NCBI RefSeq assembly: GCF_947495845.1
Contig: NZ_CANMAO010000023.1
Span: 1-64,000, forward strand
DNA length: 64,000 nt
Origin: an uncultured Endozoicomonas sp.
GTDB lineage: Bacteria > Pseudomonadota > Gammaproteobacteria > Pseudomonadales > Endozoicomonadaceae
Direction of reading: 5' to 3'
A program made the translations under genes and the position numbers. The notes under the pieces are model-generated. The model was not told where the DNA came from and made no database searches. It was given only the letters and a program-made list of their open reading frames with translations. Each line of letters begins with the position of its first letter. The stretch's first letter is position 1. This document shows positions 42,723 to 51,024 of this stretch, in pieces.

Positions 42723-44278
42723 TAGTTCGCCTCTCCCATGCCCCTGGCTTTAAAGGTGCCCTGTGCCAGTTTGACGATCAGGGCGTTGGCGTCCATCCCT
42801 TCTTCGTTCAGCAGCTCTGGCAAACGTGCCATAAACTCTTCGAAGTCTTCGCAGTCATCCGCCAGGGCCTGCACCGGATCGAGCACTGGCTTTAATAGTG
42901 GTTGCCACTCGGCCAGCAGTTCGTCTTCCAGATCGGTCAGATCCTGTTCCCGGTCTTGCTGGCTATTAAGTGCCAGCCGTTGGTGGTTCAGCGCAGGCTC
43001 CACTGGTTGCTGTGGTGCCTGCCCCTGTGGGTGCAATAGCTCCGCATCATCCTCCGGATCGGGCAGGCCGAACTTATCGCGGATGCCACTGGCTTCCACT
43101 TTCATGCCCCGATCAATCAGCGGCACGACCGCATCACTAAAGCCCTTTAAATCTTCCGGTTCAATAATAGGCAGGCAGATTTTCGGGTATTGCTCTTGGG
43201 GGCCAAAGTTAAAATCGATAAACCAGCGCACCAGGGTGGCGTTGAGGGTGTTCTCCAGTTGTCGTGCATCGTCGATCTGGATATCTCCGCGCACATCGTT
43301 GTGGACTTCGGCCTGGCTGCGGCTGCTGCCGTTGTCGGCGGTCATGGTCTGACCGAGGACACCTTTGGAGATTTGCGAGTCTGCCCAGTCCGCCATGACC
43401 TTGAACAGGTTATCGCCGCCGGTGGCTTTGGCGGATTCGATAAACTCCAGTTTCATGGATTCGGGAATGGCCGCTCCGGCATCGCTGGCAATATTGGCGA
43501 TGGCATTAACCAGGGTTTCGATTTCGGTGTCGGTGGCATTGGGGCCATACTTGCCCACCCGAATCGGCATGCCGAACAGCTCGGCGAATGCCCACCAGTC
43601 TTTGATGGTGTAACCCTTGAGCATATACATGGTGGCCGCCAGCCTGGCCAGACCGTTGCGGATGGGCAGGCCGCTTTTCATCTTCGGGGTGTGGACCATG
43701 TATTTGTAGGGTTCTAATGGTTCACCATCGACGGTGTGGTCGTTATGGCGAAGCTCGCGCCCGGTTTCGCGGTCGTATTTAAAGAAGCGCGGGTCCGCCC
43801 ATTCGTAGCGCTCGGGTCGCCATTGTTTGCCGGATGTGCTCCAGACGATTTCCACCACACTGAAACCTTTACCCAGGGCATCCAGCAGATCCAGCAGGCA
43901 GTTGGAGAACTCAGGGGCTCGCACCAACTCACGGACAGCATCGGCCAGTTCAATATCCCGCTCATCATCGGTGGCGGCTTCGACGGTGGGAGCCAGACCA
44001 CTGACCGCCAGTTTGCGGGTGCGCAGCTGGGTGGCGTAGTGGAGGTCGCGTTCTTCCATCTCCTCCGCCAGCACCAGGTAATCGGTGGCATCGCCTTCGA
44101 TGGCGTTGCGCAGGACAGCGGCAAGGCGCTCCGGTGTCAGAGCTGAGGCCACGGTATAACCGGGCGACGCTTGTCTGATACCCGTTAAGGTGGCGCGGGT
44201 GATGTGCTGGGCCAGTGTCGCCTTGTCGGCTTTCTTGAAACCTTTGCCGGTGTTTGGGTCAATGATCGGGGATTCCAT
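42722..44278 (-). CDS. Portal protein (Mu gp29, DUF935)
   Basis: A 518-residue portal subunit: 'YLVLAEEMEERDLHYATQLRTRKLAV' (outline), 'GFSVVEIVWSTSGKQWRPERYEW', 'FAELFGMPIRVGKYG', 'GGDNLFKVMADWADSQISKGVLGQT' mark the DUF935 family. Forms the ring for DNA packaging. One-base overlaps with both neighbours. Confidence 0.94.
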   Translation of the reverse strand: MESPIIDPNTGKGFKKADKATLAQHITRATLTGIRQASPGYTVASALTPERLAAVLRNAIEGDATDYLVLAEEMEERDLHYATQLRTRKLAVSGLAPTVEAATDDERDIELADAVRELVRAPEFSNCLLDLLDALGKGFSVVEIVWSTSGKQWRPERYEWADPRFFKYDRETGRELRHNDHTVDGEPLEPYKYMVHTPKMKSGLPIRNGLARLAATMYMLKGYTIKDWWAFAELFGMPIRVGKYGPNATDTEIETLVNAIANIASDAGAAIPESMKLEFIESAKATGGDNLFKVMADWADSQISKGVLGQTMTADNGSSRSQAEVHNDVRGDIQIDDARQLENTLNATLVRWFIDFNFGPQEQYPKICLPIIEPEDLKGFSDAVVPLIDRGMKVEASGIRDKFGLPDPEDDAELLHPQGQAPQQPVEPALNHQRLALNSQQDREQDLTDLEDELLAEWQPLLKPVLDPVQALADDCEDFEEFMARLPELLNEEGMDANALIVKLAQGTFKARGMGEAN

Positions 44279-45822
44279 TACCAGATGCCTCCTGGTCTCG
44301 CCCTGGTGCCTCGGGCGGTTCTGATGGTTCTTTTATAAGGGTCGGAGTCCGGCGTGGTTTTGCGGACCGGAGTGTAGGCGTATTCGGTGGTTTCCATATT
44401 GGAGGCCGCCCAGGCTAAACAGAGAGCCACTGCCGCATCACCGTGGCGCTGTTTGCTTTTGTTGGAGCTGGGGCCATCGCTGGTGTTGCCGTCGGGGATT
44501 TTGGGTACGCCCTTGATCACCTGAATGGCGCGCAGATCCGAAAGGATGTCGGCGTCTTTGGGGATGGCGATGTTGTCGTCTTCAAAGGCCGCCTTGAACG
44601 GTGGCATGTTTTCCAGGTACCAGGACTGGGAGAGCATCACCTCGTCAATAGTGCCGGAGCCATAACGATAGCGGGCCTGCTCTGCCAGATACTGACCGTT
44701 GCCCCTGGCGTCCAGCTTGCCGCCCATCAACCTGGGGAGTCGATCAACAATGTAGTAGAGCATCTGTTCCTGGTTGCGGAATGGCACGTTGCGCAGTTCG
44801 ACAATAAACGGGCATCGGCGTTTAAGGTCCTGACCGATCTGTAACGGCGCAATGATGGTCAAGTCACCAGAGCGGCCAAAGTCTTCACCAAAGGCGTGTT
44901 GTAATGCCGGGTTAAGGTCGGTTAAAAGCGGTTTTAAATGCTCATTACACCAGTCGTTTATCTCGACATTGCGCTGATCTTCCGGCCATTCGTTGAACTC
45001 GTTGGAACCTTCAAAGCGCAGTACCGGAGCCTCATCAATCATGCGGGCTTCGATCAGCATGCGGCTCATGTAGCTGCCGCCGGATGCCTTGGGTACGCAG
45101 AAGTATTCTTCCAGGGCATCTTCTTCGGTGGCGGTGTCTTTCAGGAGATTGTCCCGCCATTCCTGCTGGTTCTGGGGCGTCCACTCTTTACCACTGACCA
45201 GACAGATGCGTTTATAGAGCCCATCGCCCAGGGCGTCGTCTAATGTGATGCGATGAATGCTGTAGCGTTTTTTACCGGAACGGCTGTCGGTGATCAGCTC
45301 ATTAAACAGGTTATCCACGCCGTTGTGGGTGGAGATCAGGCGAACCTTTGCGCCCCACATGGTCAGGGCCAGCGCGGCCTTTAAGACTTCCGCCAGCCGG
45401 TCATGGAATGCAGCCTCGTCAATGGTGACATTACCCTGCATCCCCCGCAGGTTTTTCGGGCTGGAGGACAGGGCCTGTATTTTGAATCCGGAGTTAGGGA
45501 AGTAGACAACAAAGGTCAGGATCTCTTTGTCTCCGTTCTCATCGATGAAGATCTCTTCACTGACGGTGCTGGCCACTTTATCGAAGGAGCGCGACCACAT
45601 AGCCACGGCATCAATAAACTCCCGCGCCATCTCTTTGTTGGAACCTACATAAAAATGATTTCTGCCGCCTGCTTCTTTAGCAGCGGCAGCGGTCATGGTG
45701 GCGTCAGCAGCTTCGGCCCAGGTGATACCGGTACGACGGGATTTCTCCGCCAGCTTTAGCGGACTGTCGTCGGCGATCCAGCGTTGCTGGTAGGGGAGAA
45801 GGACGGAGTCAGGGATAGTCAT
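44278..45822 (-). CDS. Large terminase subunit (Mu gp28)
   Basis: A 514-residue packaging ATPase/nuclease: 'LPYQQRWIADDSPLKLAEKSRRTGITWA' contains the Q-motif and an adapted Walker A; 'NVTIDEAAF' is Walker B; 'GEDFGRSGDLTI' and 'GNGQYLAEQA' belong to the RNase H-like nuclease. Partner of the gp27-like small subunit. Confidence 0.94.
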   Translation of the reverse strand: MTIPDSVLLPYQQRWIADDSPLKLAEKSRRTGITWAEAADATMTAAAAKEAGGRNHFYVGSNKEMAREFIDAVAMWSRSFDKVASTVSEEIFIDENGDKEILTFVVYFPNSGFKIQALSSSPKNLRGMQGNVTIDEAAFHDRLAEVLKAALALTMWGAKVRLISTHNGVDNLFNELITDSRSGKKRYSIHRITLDDALGDGLYKRICLVSGKEWTPQNQQEWRDNLLKDTATEEDALEEYFCVPKASGGSYMSRMLIEARMIDEAPVLRFEGSNEFNEWPEDQRNVEINDWCNEHLKPLLTDLNPALQHAFGEDFGRSGDLTIIAPLQIGQDLKRRCPFIVELRNVPFRNQEQMLYYIVDRLPRLMGGKLDARGNGQYLAEQARYRYGSGTIDEVMLSQSWYLENMPPFKAAFEDDNIAIPKDADILSDLRAIQVIKGVPKIPDGNTSDGPSSNKSKQRHGDAAVALCLAWAASNMETTEYAYTPVRKTTPDSDPYKRTIRTARGTRARPGGIW

Positions 45823-46073
45823 ACGACCGGTGGCCTGTATTGCAGGCGGTAGGATTCCTTCGCGTAAAGCTGGCTCATGGCATCAGCCCTGGCTGCATCT
45901 TTTCCAATCTGTTTATCGTAGCGATGCTGACTGAGACAGTGCCCCTGTCCTACCAGGCGATGACCGAAACCCAGGGTCAGAATGCAGATCGTGGTCATGC
46001 CGTGAAAAATGTATTTCTCACTTTTGATCAGCTTTTTAATGTGTTCGTGGTCAAAGTCGATCTGTTCGCCCAT
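45819..46073 (-). CDS. Phage gp49/gp66-family small protein
   Basis: An 84-residue protein with 'FHGMTTICILTLGFGHRLVGQG' (outline), and 'YDKQIGKDAARADAMSQLY', the pattern of the Phage_gp49_66 family, usually of unknown function. Inserted between small and large terminase with four-base overlaps. Confidence 0.8.
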   Translation of the reverse strand: MGEQIDFDHEHIKKLIKSEKYIFHGMTTICILTLGFGHRLVGQGHCLSQHRYDKQIGKDAARADAMSQLYAKESYRLQYRPPVV

Positions 46074-46642
46074 TACGCAATCCCCAGAATTTCTTTCTTG
46101 ATCGTTTCAATGGTGCTGGCGGTCATGCCCTGGTTCGCCAGTGCCTGCTCAGCATGGTCCGCAGCTTCAGCAGCGAATGCCTGTCGTATTTCCTTCTCGC
46201 GCTTATGGCTGGCCATGGCGGCCTGTTCCACCCGCTGCATCACCAATGCCAGCTGGTTGAGGGCTTTCGGGTCTACCTTGCCGCCTTCGCCACCCATATT
46301 GAGAATGACATCCGCTGCCAGGGTGCGGACGGCTTCCAGTAGCATCTTGCCGGTGTCACTGGTGGGGGCGTCCCCCAGTTTCGCCACCCAGACTTCGGAG
46401 ACCTCCCGCAGTTCCCGGATCTTACGACCCATCTCATCCATCTGTTTGGAGTAGCGACTGAGGCCGGACTGGCTGAGAGGTTCTTCGCCGTGGGCGGCGC
46501 ATAGCTGGTTGACCTGTTCCAGTATCTGGGATTGAGTCATGCGCCCTTCACGGATCAAACCATCAAGACGCTCCTTGATATCAGTCGGTAGTTGTTTAAT
46601 CCGACTTCGGCGGTTGCGCTTGTGTTTGGCTCTTTCTGTCAT
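46073..46642 (-). CDS. Small terminase subunit (Mu gp27, DUF3486)
   Basis: A 189-residue protein with 'RRSRIKQLPTDIKERLDGLIREG' and 'LSQSGLSRYSKQMDEMGRKI', a helix-turn-helix DNA-recognition protein of the DUF3486 family; recruits phage DNA to the packaging motor. Confidence 0.92.
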   Translation of the reverse strand: MTERAKHKRNRRSRIKQLPTDIKERLDGLIREGRMTQSQILEQVNQLCAAHGEEPLSQSGLSRYSKQMDEMGRKIRELREVSEVWVAKLGDAPTSDTGKMLLEAVRTLAADVILNMGGEGGKVDPKALNQLALVMQRVEQAAMASHKREKEIRQAFAAEAADHAEQALANQGMTASTIETIKKEILGIA

Positions 46643-46869
46643 TGTTGCTGCCTTTCAAGCCATGAATCAAAGTGCTTACGCCTGATCCATCGAGACCAGC
46701 GACCACAGCGTTTGCATTGTGTCCGATGCTCAAAACGAGCATGTTCCCAACGCCGATTGCGGCCTTTTTTAACCAGCATCTTGCGGGTTTCCGTTCTGTA
46801 CCCGAAAGTGCTTTTGAAACGGCAACCCAACAGAGCACAGAGCAGGCGTTTGAAAAATCCTTTCATCAC
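46639..46869 (-). CDS. Small basic zinc-type phage protein
   Basis: A 76-residue, strongly basic protein with an N-terminal 'LLCALLGCRF' and a C-terminal 'CKRCGRWSRW' Cys pair, resembling DUF1660-type phage proteins. Four-base overlaps with both neighbours favour this frame over the other minus frame. Confidence 0.6.
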   Translation of the reverse strand: MMKGFFKRLLCALLGCRFKSTFGYRTETRKMLVKKGRNRRWEHARFEHRTQCKRCGRWSRWIRRKHFDSWLERQQQ

Positions 46870-47159
46870 CTCGCCCTCGGACGTTTAACGCCAGACACAC
46901 TGGTGCGACCTGCTGCCACATCTTCACCACGCCCCAGCAGGGTGGCGACCTGAATGCCGTTAATGTCTTCCAGCCTGACCAGCCCCAGCTCCTGAAGAAA
47001 CTGCAAATGGCTGATAACCAGATCGCGGCTGATGTTGTGGCCATAGCTGTCCAGAATGGTCTGGAGGATGGATTCGTTGGCCTGGTAGCCGTTCATCTCT
47101 ACCAGGGTGCGCAGGATGACTAGACGCTGATCTTCATGCAGCACGGATTGATAGCTCAC
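46866..47159 (-). CDS. Mu gp26-like winged-helix phage protein
   Basis: A 97-residue protein with 'HEDQRLVILRTLVEMNGYQANESILQ' and 'LDSYGHNISRDLVISHLQFLQELGLV' (outlines), the VpaChn25_0724-type winged-helix family found just before the small terminase in Mu-like phages. Confidence 0.8.
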   Translation of the reverse strand: MSYQSVLHEDQRLVILRTLVEMNGYQANESILQTILDSYGHNISRDLVISHLQFLQELGLVRLEDINGIQVATLLGRGEDVAAGRTSVSGVKRPRAR

Positions 47160-47494
47160 GACCGGCCCTCCCGGTGACGGTTATTACTCAACAGGAACTG
47201 ATGGATGGTTTCCAGCTTGTGATCCATGCCCTGGATCTGGGTGGTGAGGCTGGCCATCTGAACCTTGATGGCGTTCAGATCGTGGTGGGTGGGCAGGTGC
47301 TCCAGGTTGTCTTCCAGCTTTTGCACCCGCCGGTCTATTTCCTGCTGTTCCTTTTTCACCTCATCGATGCCATCGGTGTTCTTTTGCCGCTTGCGGTCAA
47401 TCACCGTCCAGATAAACAGACCCAGAACGGCGACACTCTGGGCAATATCCCAGGCAAGACGCAGGGCGGAATAATTGACTATCTCATCAGGCAT
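47156..47494 (-). CDS. Mu gp25-like DUF2730 protein
   Basis: A 112-residue protein with one N-terminal membrane segment ('AQSVAVLGLFIWTVI') and a long coiled coil ('KKEQQEIDRRVQKLEDNLEHL'-type). Start at the ATG at 47494, preceded by AGAAGGGA. Probably part of lysis control, like other small coiled-coil membrane proteins at this place. Confidence 0.82.
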   Translation of the reverse strand: MPDEIVNYSALRLAWDIAQSVAVLGLFIWTVIDRKRQKNTDGIDEVKKEQQEIDRRVQKLEDNLEHLPTHHDLNAIKVQMASLTTQIQGMDHKLETIHQFLLSNNRHREGRS

Positions 47495-47711
47495 AGTGTT
47501 TTCCCTTCTTCTCATGCCTCAGCTGGCAATCAATACAACGGCAGGCGTTGATGCCTGCCTCAATTCGATTCCTGATGGAGATTTCACAATCACGGCAGCA
47601 CGGCTCACCATTAATGAAGAGGGGCGACTCCTGTCGCCTTTGCCGATGCTGGTCGAGAATGCGCTGGCGTTCGTATTGTTCTAATTCTGATGCCTGTTCG
47701 AACTGATCCAT
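47487..47711 (-). CDS. TraR/DksA-type zinc finger protein (Mu gp24)
   Basis: A 74-residue protein with a four-cysteine zinc finger CCRDC...CRCIDC near residues 38-62, the TraR/DksA C4 type. Such small phage proteins can bind RNA polymerase without ppGpp. 'GEPCCRDCEISI' and 'NACRCIDCQ' are family marks. Confidence 0.88.
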   Translation of the reverse strand: MDQFEQASELEQYERQRILDQHRQRRQESPLFINGEPCCRDCEISIRNRIEAGINACRCIDCQLRHEKKGKHYA

Positions 47712-47717
47712 GACTGC

Positions 47718-48053
47718 TTACTTCCCACGACCTTTCACATAGCTGTAGATACCACCGGGGGCAAGAGCTGCCATGGCCGCCATGGGGTCGTAGCCTTTGT
47801 GCACCATATAAAATGCCAGGCCATAACCAACATAGGAGGCAATCTGACGCCCCATTTTGTGTAGTGCATCTACCCAGGGAACGGTTTTGGTATCCAGCTC
47901 CTTGCGGTAGGTTTCCTCCGCCATCTTCTGCAGCTCTTTACCGGCCATGGTTGCCTGGTGTCTGAACTCGTTGACCTTGTCCGGGTCTTCGATCAGTTCA
48001 CTGGCCAGATCCACGACTTTATTAAACGGGTTTATCCAATCCAGGAAACTCAT
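47718..48053 (-). CDS. Holin (three-TM gene-transfer-agent type)
   Basis: A 111-residue protein with 'WINPFNKVVDLASELIEDPDK', 'VPWVDALHKMGRQ' and hydrophobic 'IASYVGYGLAFYMV' and 'PMAAMAALAPGGIYSYV' segments, fitting the 3TM holin family. Next to the endolysin gene (four-base overlap). Confidence 0.75.
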   Translation of the reverse strand: MSFLDWINPFNKVVDLASELIEDPDKVNEFRHQATMAGKELQKMAEETYRKELDTKTVPWVDALHKMGRQIASYVGYGLAFYMVHKGYDPMAAMAALAPGGIYSYVKGRGK

Positions 48054-48574
48054 AAAAGACGGTCCTCGTACAATCGCTGTTGCAGTTCAAAGGTGCGTTT
48101 GAGCCAGCCACGGATAAACCGTTTGTTGTGCTCTTCGTCGGGTTCGTCCGCCAGTTCGTGATAGCGCAATGCCCGGTAGCTGAGGAACTGGGGTAACAGA
48201 TATTCAGGGGAATGTTTGTAAACGGCGGCGAGGGTTTTGGGGCCGATAATGCCGTCATCCAGAACACCTGCCGCCCGTTGTAGAAGTTTGGCGGCGGTGC
48301 GGTTGCCCATGTTGACGGCAGTATCAAAGATTGCCATGCCCATGTAGGAGGGCATATCGTCGGCGCGGGATAAAAGCCAGTAGTCGTCGAAGTAGATGGC
48401 CTTGGCCTGTTCGACGGTCAGGGCCTTGATGTCCAGTTCGGGGTGTGCCCGTTTGCTGATGCCATGGTTGGTTTCGCCTCCGGCATCGTTCGGGTCGTTG
48501 ACATAACCGCCTTCCGCTTCCAGGACAAAAGCAATGGCGGACTCAAAGGCTGGGGTGTAGGTATAGGTCGTCAT
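48050..48574 (-). CDS. Endolysin, glycoside hydrolase 108 N-acetylmuramidase (Mu gp22)
   Basis: A 174-residue lysozyme-like enzyme cutting peptidoglycan. The N-terminal 'FVLEAEGGYVNDPNDAGGET' segment carries the catalytic glutamate, followed by 'NHGISKRA'; the C-terminal 'GIIGPKTLAAVYKH' is a peptidoglycan-binding type 3 domain. Start at the ATG at 48574; an upstream ATG seven codons earlier lies in the promoter region. First gene of the lysis-to-tail late operon. Confidence 0.93.
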   Translation of the reverse strand: MTTYTYTPAFESAIAFVLEAEGGYVNDPNDAGGETNHGISKRAHPELDIKALTVEQAKAIYFDDYWLLSRADDMPSYMGMAIFDTAVNMGNRTAAKLLQRAAGVLDDGIIGPKTLAAVYKHSPEYLLPQFLSYRALRYHELADEPDEEHNKRFIRGWLKRTFELQQRLYEDRLL

Positions 48575-48606
48575 GCCCCGATTGTGGGGGAACACTTACC
48601 TTAAGC

Positions 48607-48618
48607 GGCTTTAAAGCC
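48607..48618. promoter_or_regulatory. Palindrome upstream of the late operon
   Basis: GGCTTTAAAGCC, a perfect 12-bp palindrome 33 bases before the endolysin start. Mor/C-type activators bind small dyads just upstream of late promoters, so this is a candidate site. Confidence 0.4.
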
Positions 48619-48652
48619 CTTTACTGAAATTGATGAGATATAAAGGAAGGTT

Positions 48653-48674
48653 TAGCAGGCGTTTAAGCCTGCTA
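48653..48674 (-). terminator. Hairpin directly after the Mor/C gene
   Basis: TAGCAGGC/GCCTGCTA around a six-base loop adjoins the activator stop codon; weak T-richness (AACCTTCCTTT) follows on the minus strand. It may separate early/middle from late transcription. Confidence 0.5.
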
Positions 48675-49082
48675 TCAGGTAAAGAGGTTATGCTGTACTC
48701 GATTGCGATGCAACTGCATCTGCTCCCGAAGTACTTCGTAGATCTTCTGCTCACTGAGCCGGAACTGTCTGGCCAGATCCCTGTGGTTATTGCCTTTAAA
48801 TGCGTCGTATATTCGCTTGTTCCGCAGGGCGTTCTTGATACGTTCGCCTTTGGGCAGGTAATAGTTTCGGCCACCACACAGAAATGCCATGGCCAGCAAT
48901 ACCCGCTCGGCCTGCCGGTAAATAGCCTCGTCGTCTACACCTTCACGCTTGAGCTGGGCGCGGATTACATCAGCCAGTTCTACCAGATCACCGGGCCAGT
49001 AGTGCTTTTGGTGGAGTGCATCATTGTCCAGATGGGCCATGATGTCGTTGTTTTGGTCGTCGATGCCGAACAGGTCGTCCAT
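48675..49082 (-). CDS. Mor/C-family late transcription activator
   Basis: A 135-residue activator: a helical dimerisation half ('LVELADVIRAQLKREGV') and a C-terminal helix-turn-helix 'HRDLARQFRLSEQKIYEVLREQ'. The 'GGRNYYLPKGERIKNALRN' beta-strand linker is a Mor family mark. Mu has both Mor (middle) and C (late); only one such gene is seen here, so it may do both tasks. Confidence 0.9.
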   Translation of the reverse strand: MDDLFGIDDQNNDIMAHLDNDALHQKHYWPGDLVELADVIRAQLKREGVDDEAIYRQAERVLLAMAFLCGGRNYYLPKGERIKNALRNKRIYDAFKGNNHRDLARQFRLSEQKIYEVLREQMQLHRNRVQHNLFT

Positions 49083-49168
49083 GGTCGCCTCGCGGTCTTG
49101 TTTTGTGCTTTAGCTTTCTATTATCGGAGGTTATGGCGGTGGGAACTACAGGGAATTGTTGGGAGAGT

Positions 49169-49192
49169 GTTCCCATACAGGCGTATGGGAAC
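49169..49192. terminator. Hairpin between the Bro-N gene and the Mor/C gene
   Basis: GTTCCCATAC/GTATGGGAAC, a perfect 10-bp stem with loop AGGC, ending ten bases before the Bro-N stop. No T-run on the minus strand; it may be an operator as well. Confidence 0.45.
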
Positions 49193-49201
49193 CAGAGGGT
49201 T

Positions 49202-49780
49202 TTATGCGGATTGGAGGCTGAGTTGTGAACCTGGCTGTGGCAGTAACCCGAGTTTGCTCAATCGGTTCAGTGCGTGGACAATGCTGCCGGGCTTTTTATC
49301 CATCAGACGACCAATCTCAGACAGGTTCAAACCAAGGCCATGATAATGGGCGATCTTGCCCAGCTCCGGACGCAGTTCGTTGAGAAGTTCCTGTTCACGA
49401 TTTGAACTTCGGTCAGTTTGGGGTCGTGTGGGGTTGGCCAATTCCTGTTTAGCCCAACGGCGAAAGTCTTTTGCTTTTTGGGACTTGCTAAGAAAAGCCA
49501 GCAGTATACAGCCTGTTTCTGAGAATACTCTGGTTTCGCGCTGCCTGCCATCAAGTGCGGTCAATTTGACCGAAGTTGAATCTGCTCCCTCAGAGAACTC
49601 ATCTTTATTGCGCTGAAAAATTCTATTAACTGAATTGGCAGGGTCGGCCATCTCCAAAGCCTGACCAATCTGAGAAGCAGTTAACCACCGCCGACCATCG
49701 TAGTTAACAATGGTTAATGGGCTTTCAGAAAAAGACGCAGTACGCACGACAGCCGAAGTTTGATTGTTTTTCACGGTCAT
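49202..49780 (-). CDS. Bro-N domain protein (antirepressor-like)
   Basis: A 192-residue protein. Residues about 15-110 form a Bro-N domain ('LTIVNYDGRRWLTASQIGQAL', 'RVFSETGCILLAFLSKS..KAKDFRRW' outlines), used by phage antirepressors and regulators. The C-terminal part has a helix-turn-helix-like 'LSEIGRLMDKKPGSIVHAL'. It stands just before the late activator, so it may influence the early/late switch. Confidence 0.8.
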   Translation of the reverse strand: MTVKNNQTSAVVRTASFSESPLTIVNYDGRRWLTASQIGQALEMADPANSVNRIFQRNKDEFSEGADSTSVKLTALDGRQRETRVFSETGCILLAFLSKSQKAKDFRRWAKQELANPTRPQTDRSSNREQELLNELRPELGKIAHYHGLGLNLSEIGRLMDKKPGSIVHALNRLSKLGLLPQPGSQLSLQSA

Positions 49781-49792
49781 TTCCTCGCTCAG

Positions 49793-50002
49793 TTATTTGC
49801 CCGCACATTCATTGTCTAAGGTTTCTAATGCGAGTCCAACAGTGTTCGTGACCAGCTCAAGCAACAGTGCCAGATCATCGCCATTAACGTCGTCCATCTG
49901 CTTGTGGTTGGCGATCAGTGCAGCGAGGGCTTTCATACAGCTGTGGGCTTGCCAGAGTTGGTCTATAGGGCGAGGGGTATGGTTCTTATTCATTGCGTTC
50001 AC
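49793..50002 (-). CDS. Small phage early protein
   Basis: A 69-residue helical protein with no recognised domain ('QLWQAHSCMKALAALIANH', 'LALLLELVTNTVGLALETL'). Spacing of 12 bp to the Bro-N gene supports a real gene in the same operon. Confidence 0.6.
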   Translation of the reverse strand: MNAMNKNHTPRPIDQLWQAHSCMKALAALIANHKQMDDVNGDDLALLLELVTNTVGLALETLDNECAGK

Positions 50003-50036
50003 CTTTGAGTCGGAATTTTATTCCCGCCTCCAAGAG

Positions 50037-50309
50037 GTGATAATCTCGGCTGGAGACGGACTGGACGGGGTTATCACCACCGGTCTCAAAGGAACACCGG
50101 CCTCCGTAAAGGAGCCCCACCCAGCCCGTCATAAAAGGGCACTGCAGGATGGAAACGAAAAAAAGACGCCTGCGACTGTTTATTTGCGGACAAACGAGGA
50201 AAGCGTCTTTTCATTCGCCTTTGAGAGTTCGGGGGTGATAATCCCGATGGCAGATTTTGCTACCATGGGTGAAACGATACGATGGCTGTCTCAAAGCGTC
50301 AAGCATTAG
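50037..50309 (+). CDS. Possible plus-strand small protein opposite the early operon
   Basis: A 90-codon open frame from GTG at 50037 to TAG at 50309. The end 'SSGVIIPMADFATMGETIRWL' reads like a folded protein, and the 346-bp interval between the minus-strand genes otherwise holds nothing. There is no convincing ribosome-binding site and a hairpin lies inside, so this may be non-coding. Short divergent regulators occur at this place in some prophages; no family recognised. Confidence 0.35.
   Translation: MIISAGDGLDGVITTGLKGTPASVKEPHPARHKRALQDGNEKKTPATVYLRTNEESVFSFAFESSGVIIPMADFATMGETIRWLSQSVKH
50161..50211. terminator. Hairpin with A/T runs in the early region
   Basis: AAAAGACGC (50161-50169) and GCGTCTTTT (50203-50211) form a 9-bp stem with a 33-base loop; T-runs stand on both strands. 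A possible bidirectional terminator between GemA and the genes behind it. Confidence 0.45.
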
Positions 50310-50348
50310 TCTCAATTTACCCTGCCGAACCCTACGAATGGCTAATAG

Positions 50349-50816
50349 TTACCTTTGTTGCCACTGCTTCAGGCATTCGATCAGCTGCCAGCACACATCG
50401 GGGGACTGATTTAACCAATCCACTTTGGCGATGCCGTAACCGTGGTTATAACGGGCGCTCATCCGTTGCACCCACTTCTCCAGGGCGTTCTCGGAGCCGT
50501 CGCGGACGATGCCTTCGTTCGCCATAGAGATCCACAGCGCCCGCAACTTATCGACCATGGTCTTCTGGTGGTATTCCTTATCACGGCTGATCGGGCTGTT
50601 ACGCTTTTTGCCCGTTCTGCGGGTTTTGGGTTTCCAGCCCATGGTGTTCTTCAGGTAGTGCTCCACCTTGAACAGTTCCCCCAGAGTCATGTCGCCGCAG
50701 CTGCTTTTGCCGGTTTGCGCCGTTAGCATCTCCCGGTATTCGTCCTCAGTCATGGCCAGATCTTTTTTAGCGATATGGATGCGGGCCTTGGCCTTGCTCA
50801 TGTTGTTAGATGGCAT
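50349..50816 (-). CDS. GemA-like regulatory protein (Mu gp16, DUF1018)
   Basis: A 155-residue protein: 'ARIHIAKKDLAMTEDEYREML' near the start and 'KVDWLNQSPDVCWQLIECL' near the end are GemA family marks. In Mu, GemA affects host gene expression and DNA supercoiling. I start at the ATG at 50816, which has GGAGG seven bases before it, and which overlaps the previous gene by 11 bases. Confidence 0.88.
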   Translation of the reverse strand: MPSNNMSKAKARIHIAKKDLAMTEDEYREMLTAQTGKSSCGDMTLGELFKVEHYLKNTMGWKPKTRRTGKKRNSPISRDKEYHQKTMVDKLRALWISMANEGIVRDGSENALEKWVQRMSARYNHGYGIAKVDWLNQSPDVCWQLIECLKQWQQR

Positions 50817-51024
50817 CGAGCACCTCCGGATGATCCTGGCCGATGGCTTCCAGCAAATGACGACGGTGGTCTTCAAAGTAGCGAATCAACTTCTGGGTTT
50901 GCTCATCGGCGGCTTTGAAAGCGTCGTCCTGCTTGAAGACGTCGGGCTTGATGCAGGCAATATCCCGGCTGACCATGTGCATGGCCAGCAGTTCGGCGAC
51001 TTTGCGGGCGGTGAGTTGGGTCAT
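50806..51024 (-). CDS. Small phage early protein
   Basis: A 72-residue helical protein ('LTARKVAELLAMHMVSRDIACIKPDVF' outline) of unknown function, overlapping genes on both sides by a few bases, which supports it being real. Confidence 0.65.
   Translation of the reverse strand: MTQLTARKVAELLAMHMVSRDIACIKPDVFKQDDAFKAADEQTQKLIRYFEDHRRHLLEAIGQDHPEVLDAI

Noticed and set aside
46596-46838. 80-codon minus frame overlapping the small zinc-type phage gene
   Set aside because: It overlaps the small terminase start substantially; the alternative frame 46639-46869 fits the four-base overlap pattern of the operon on both sides.
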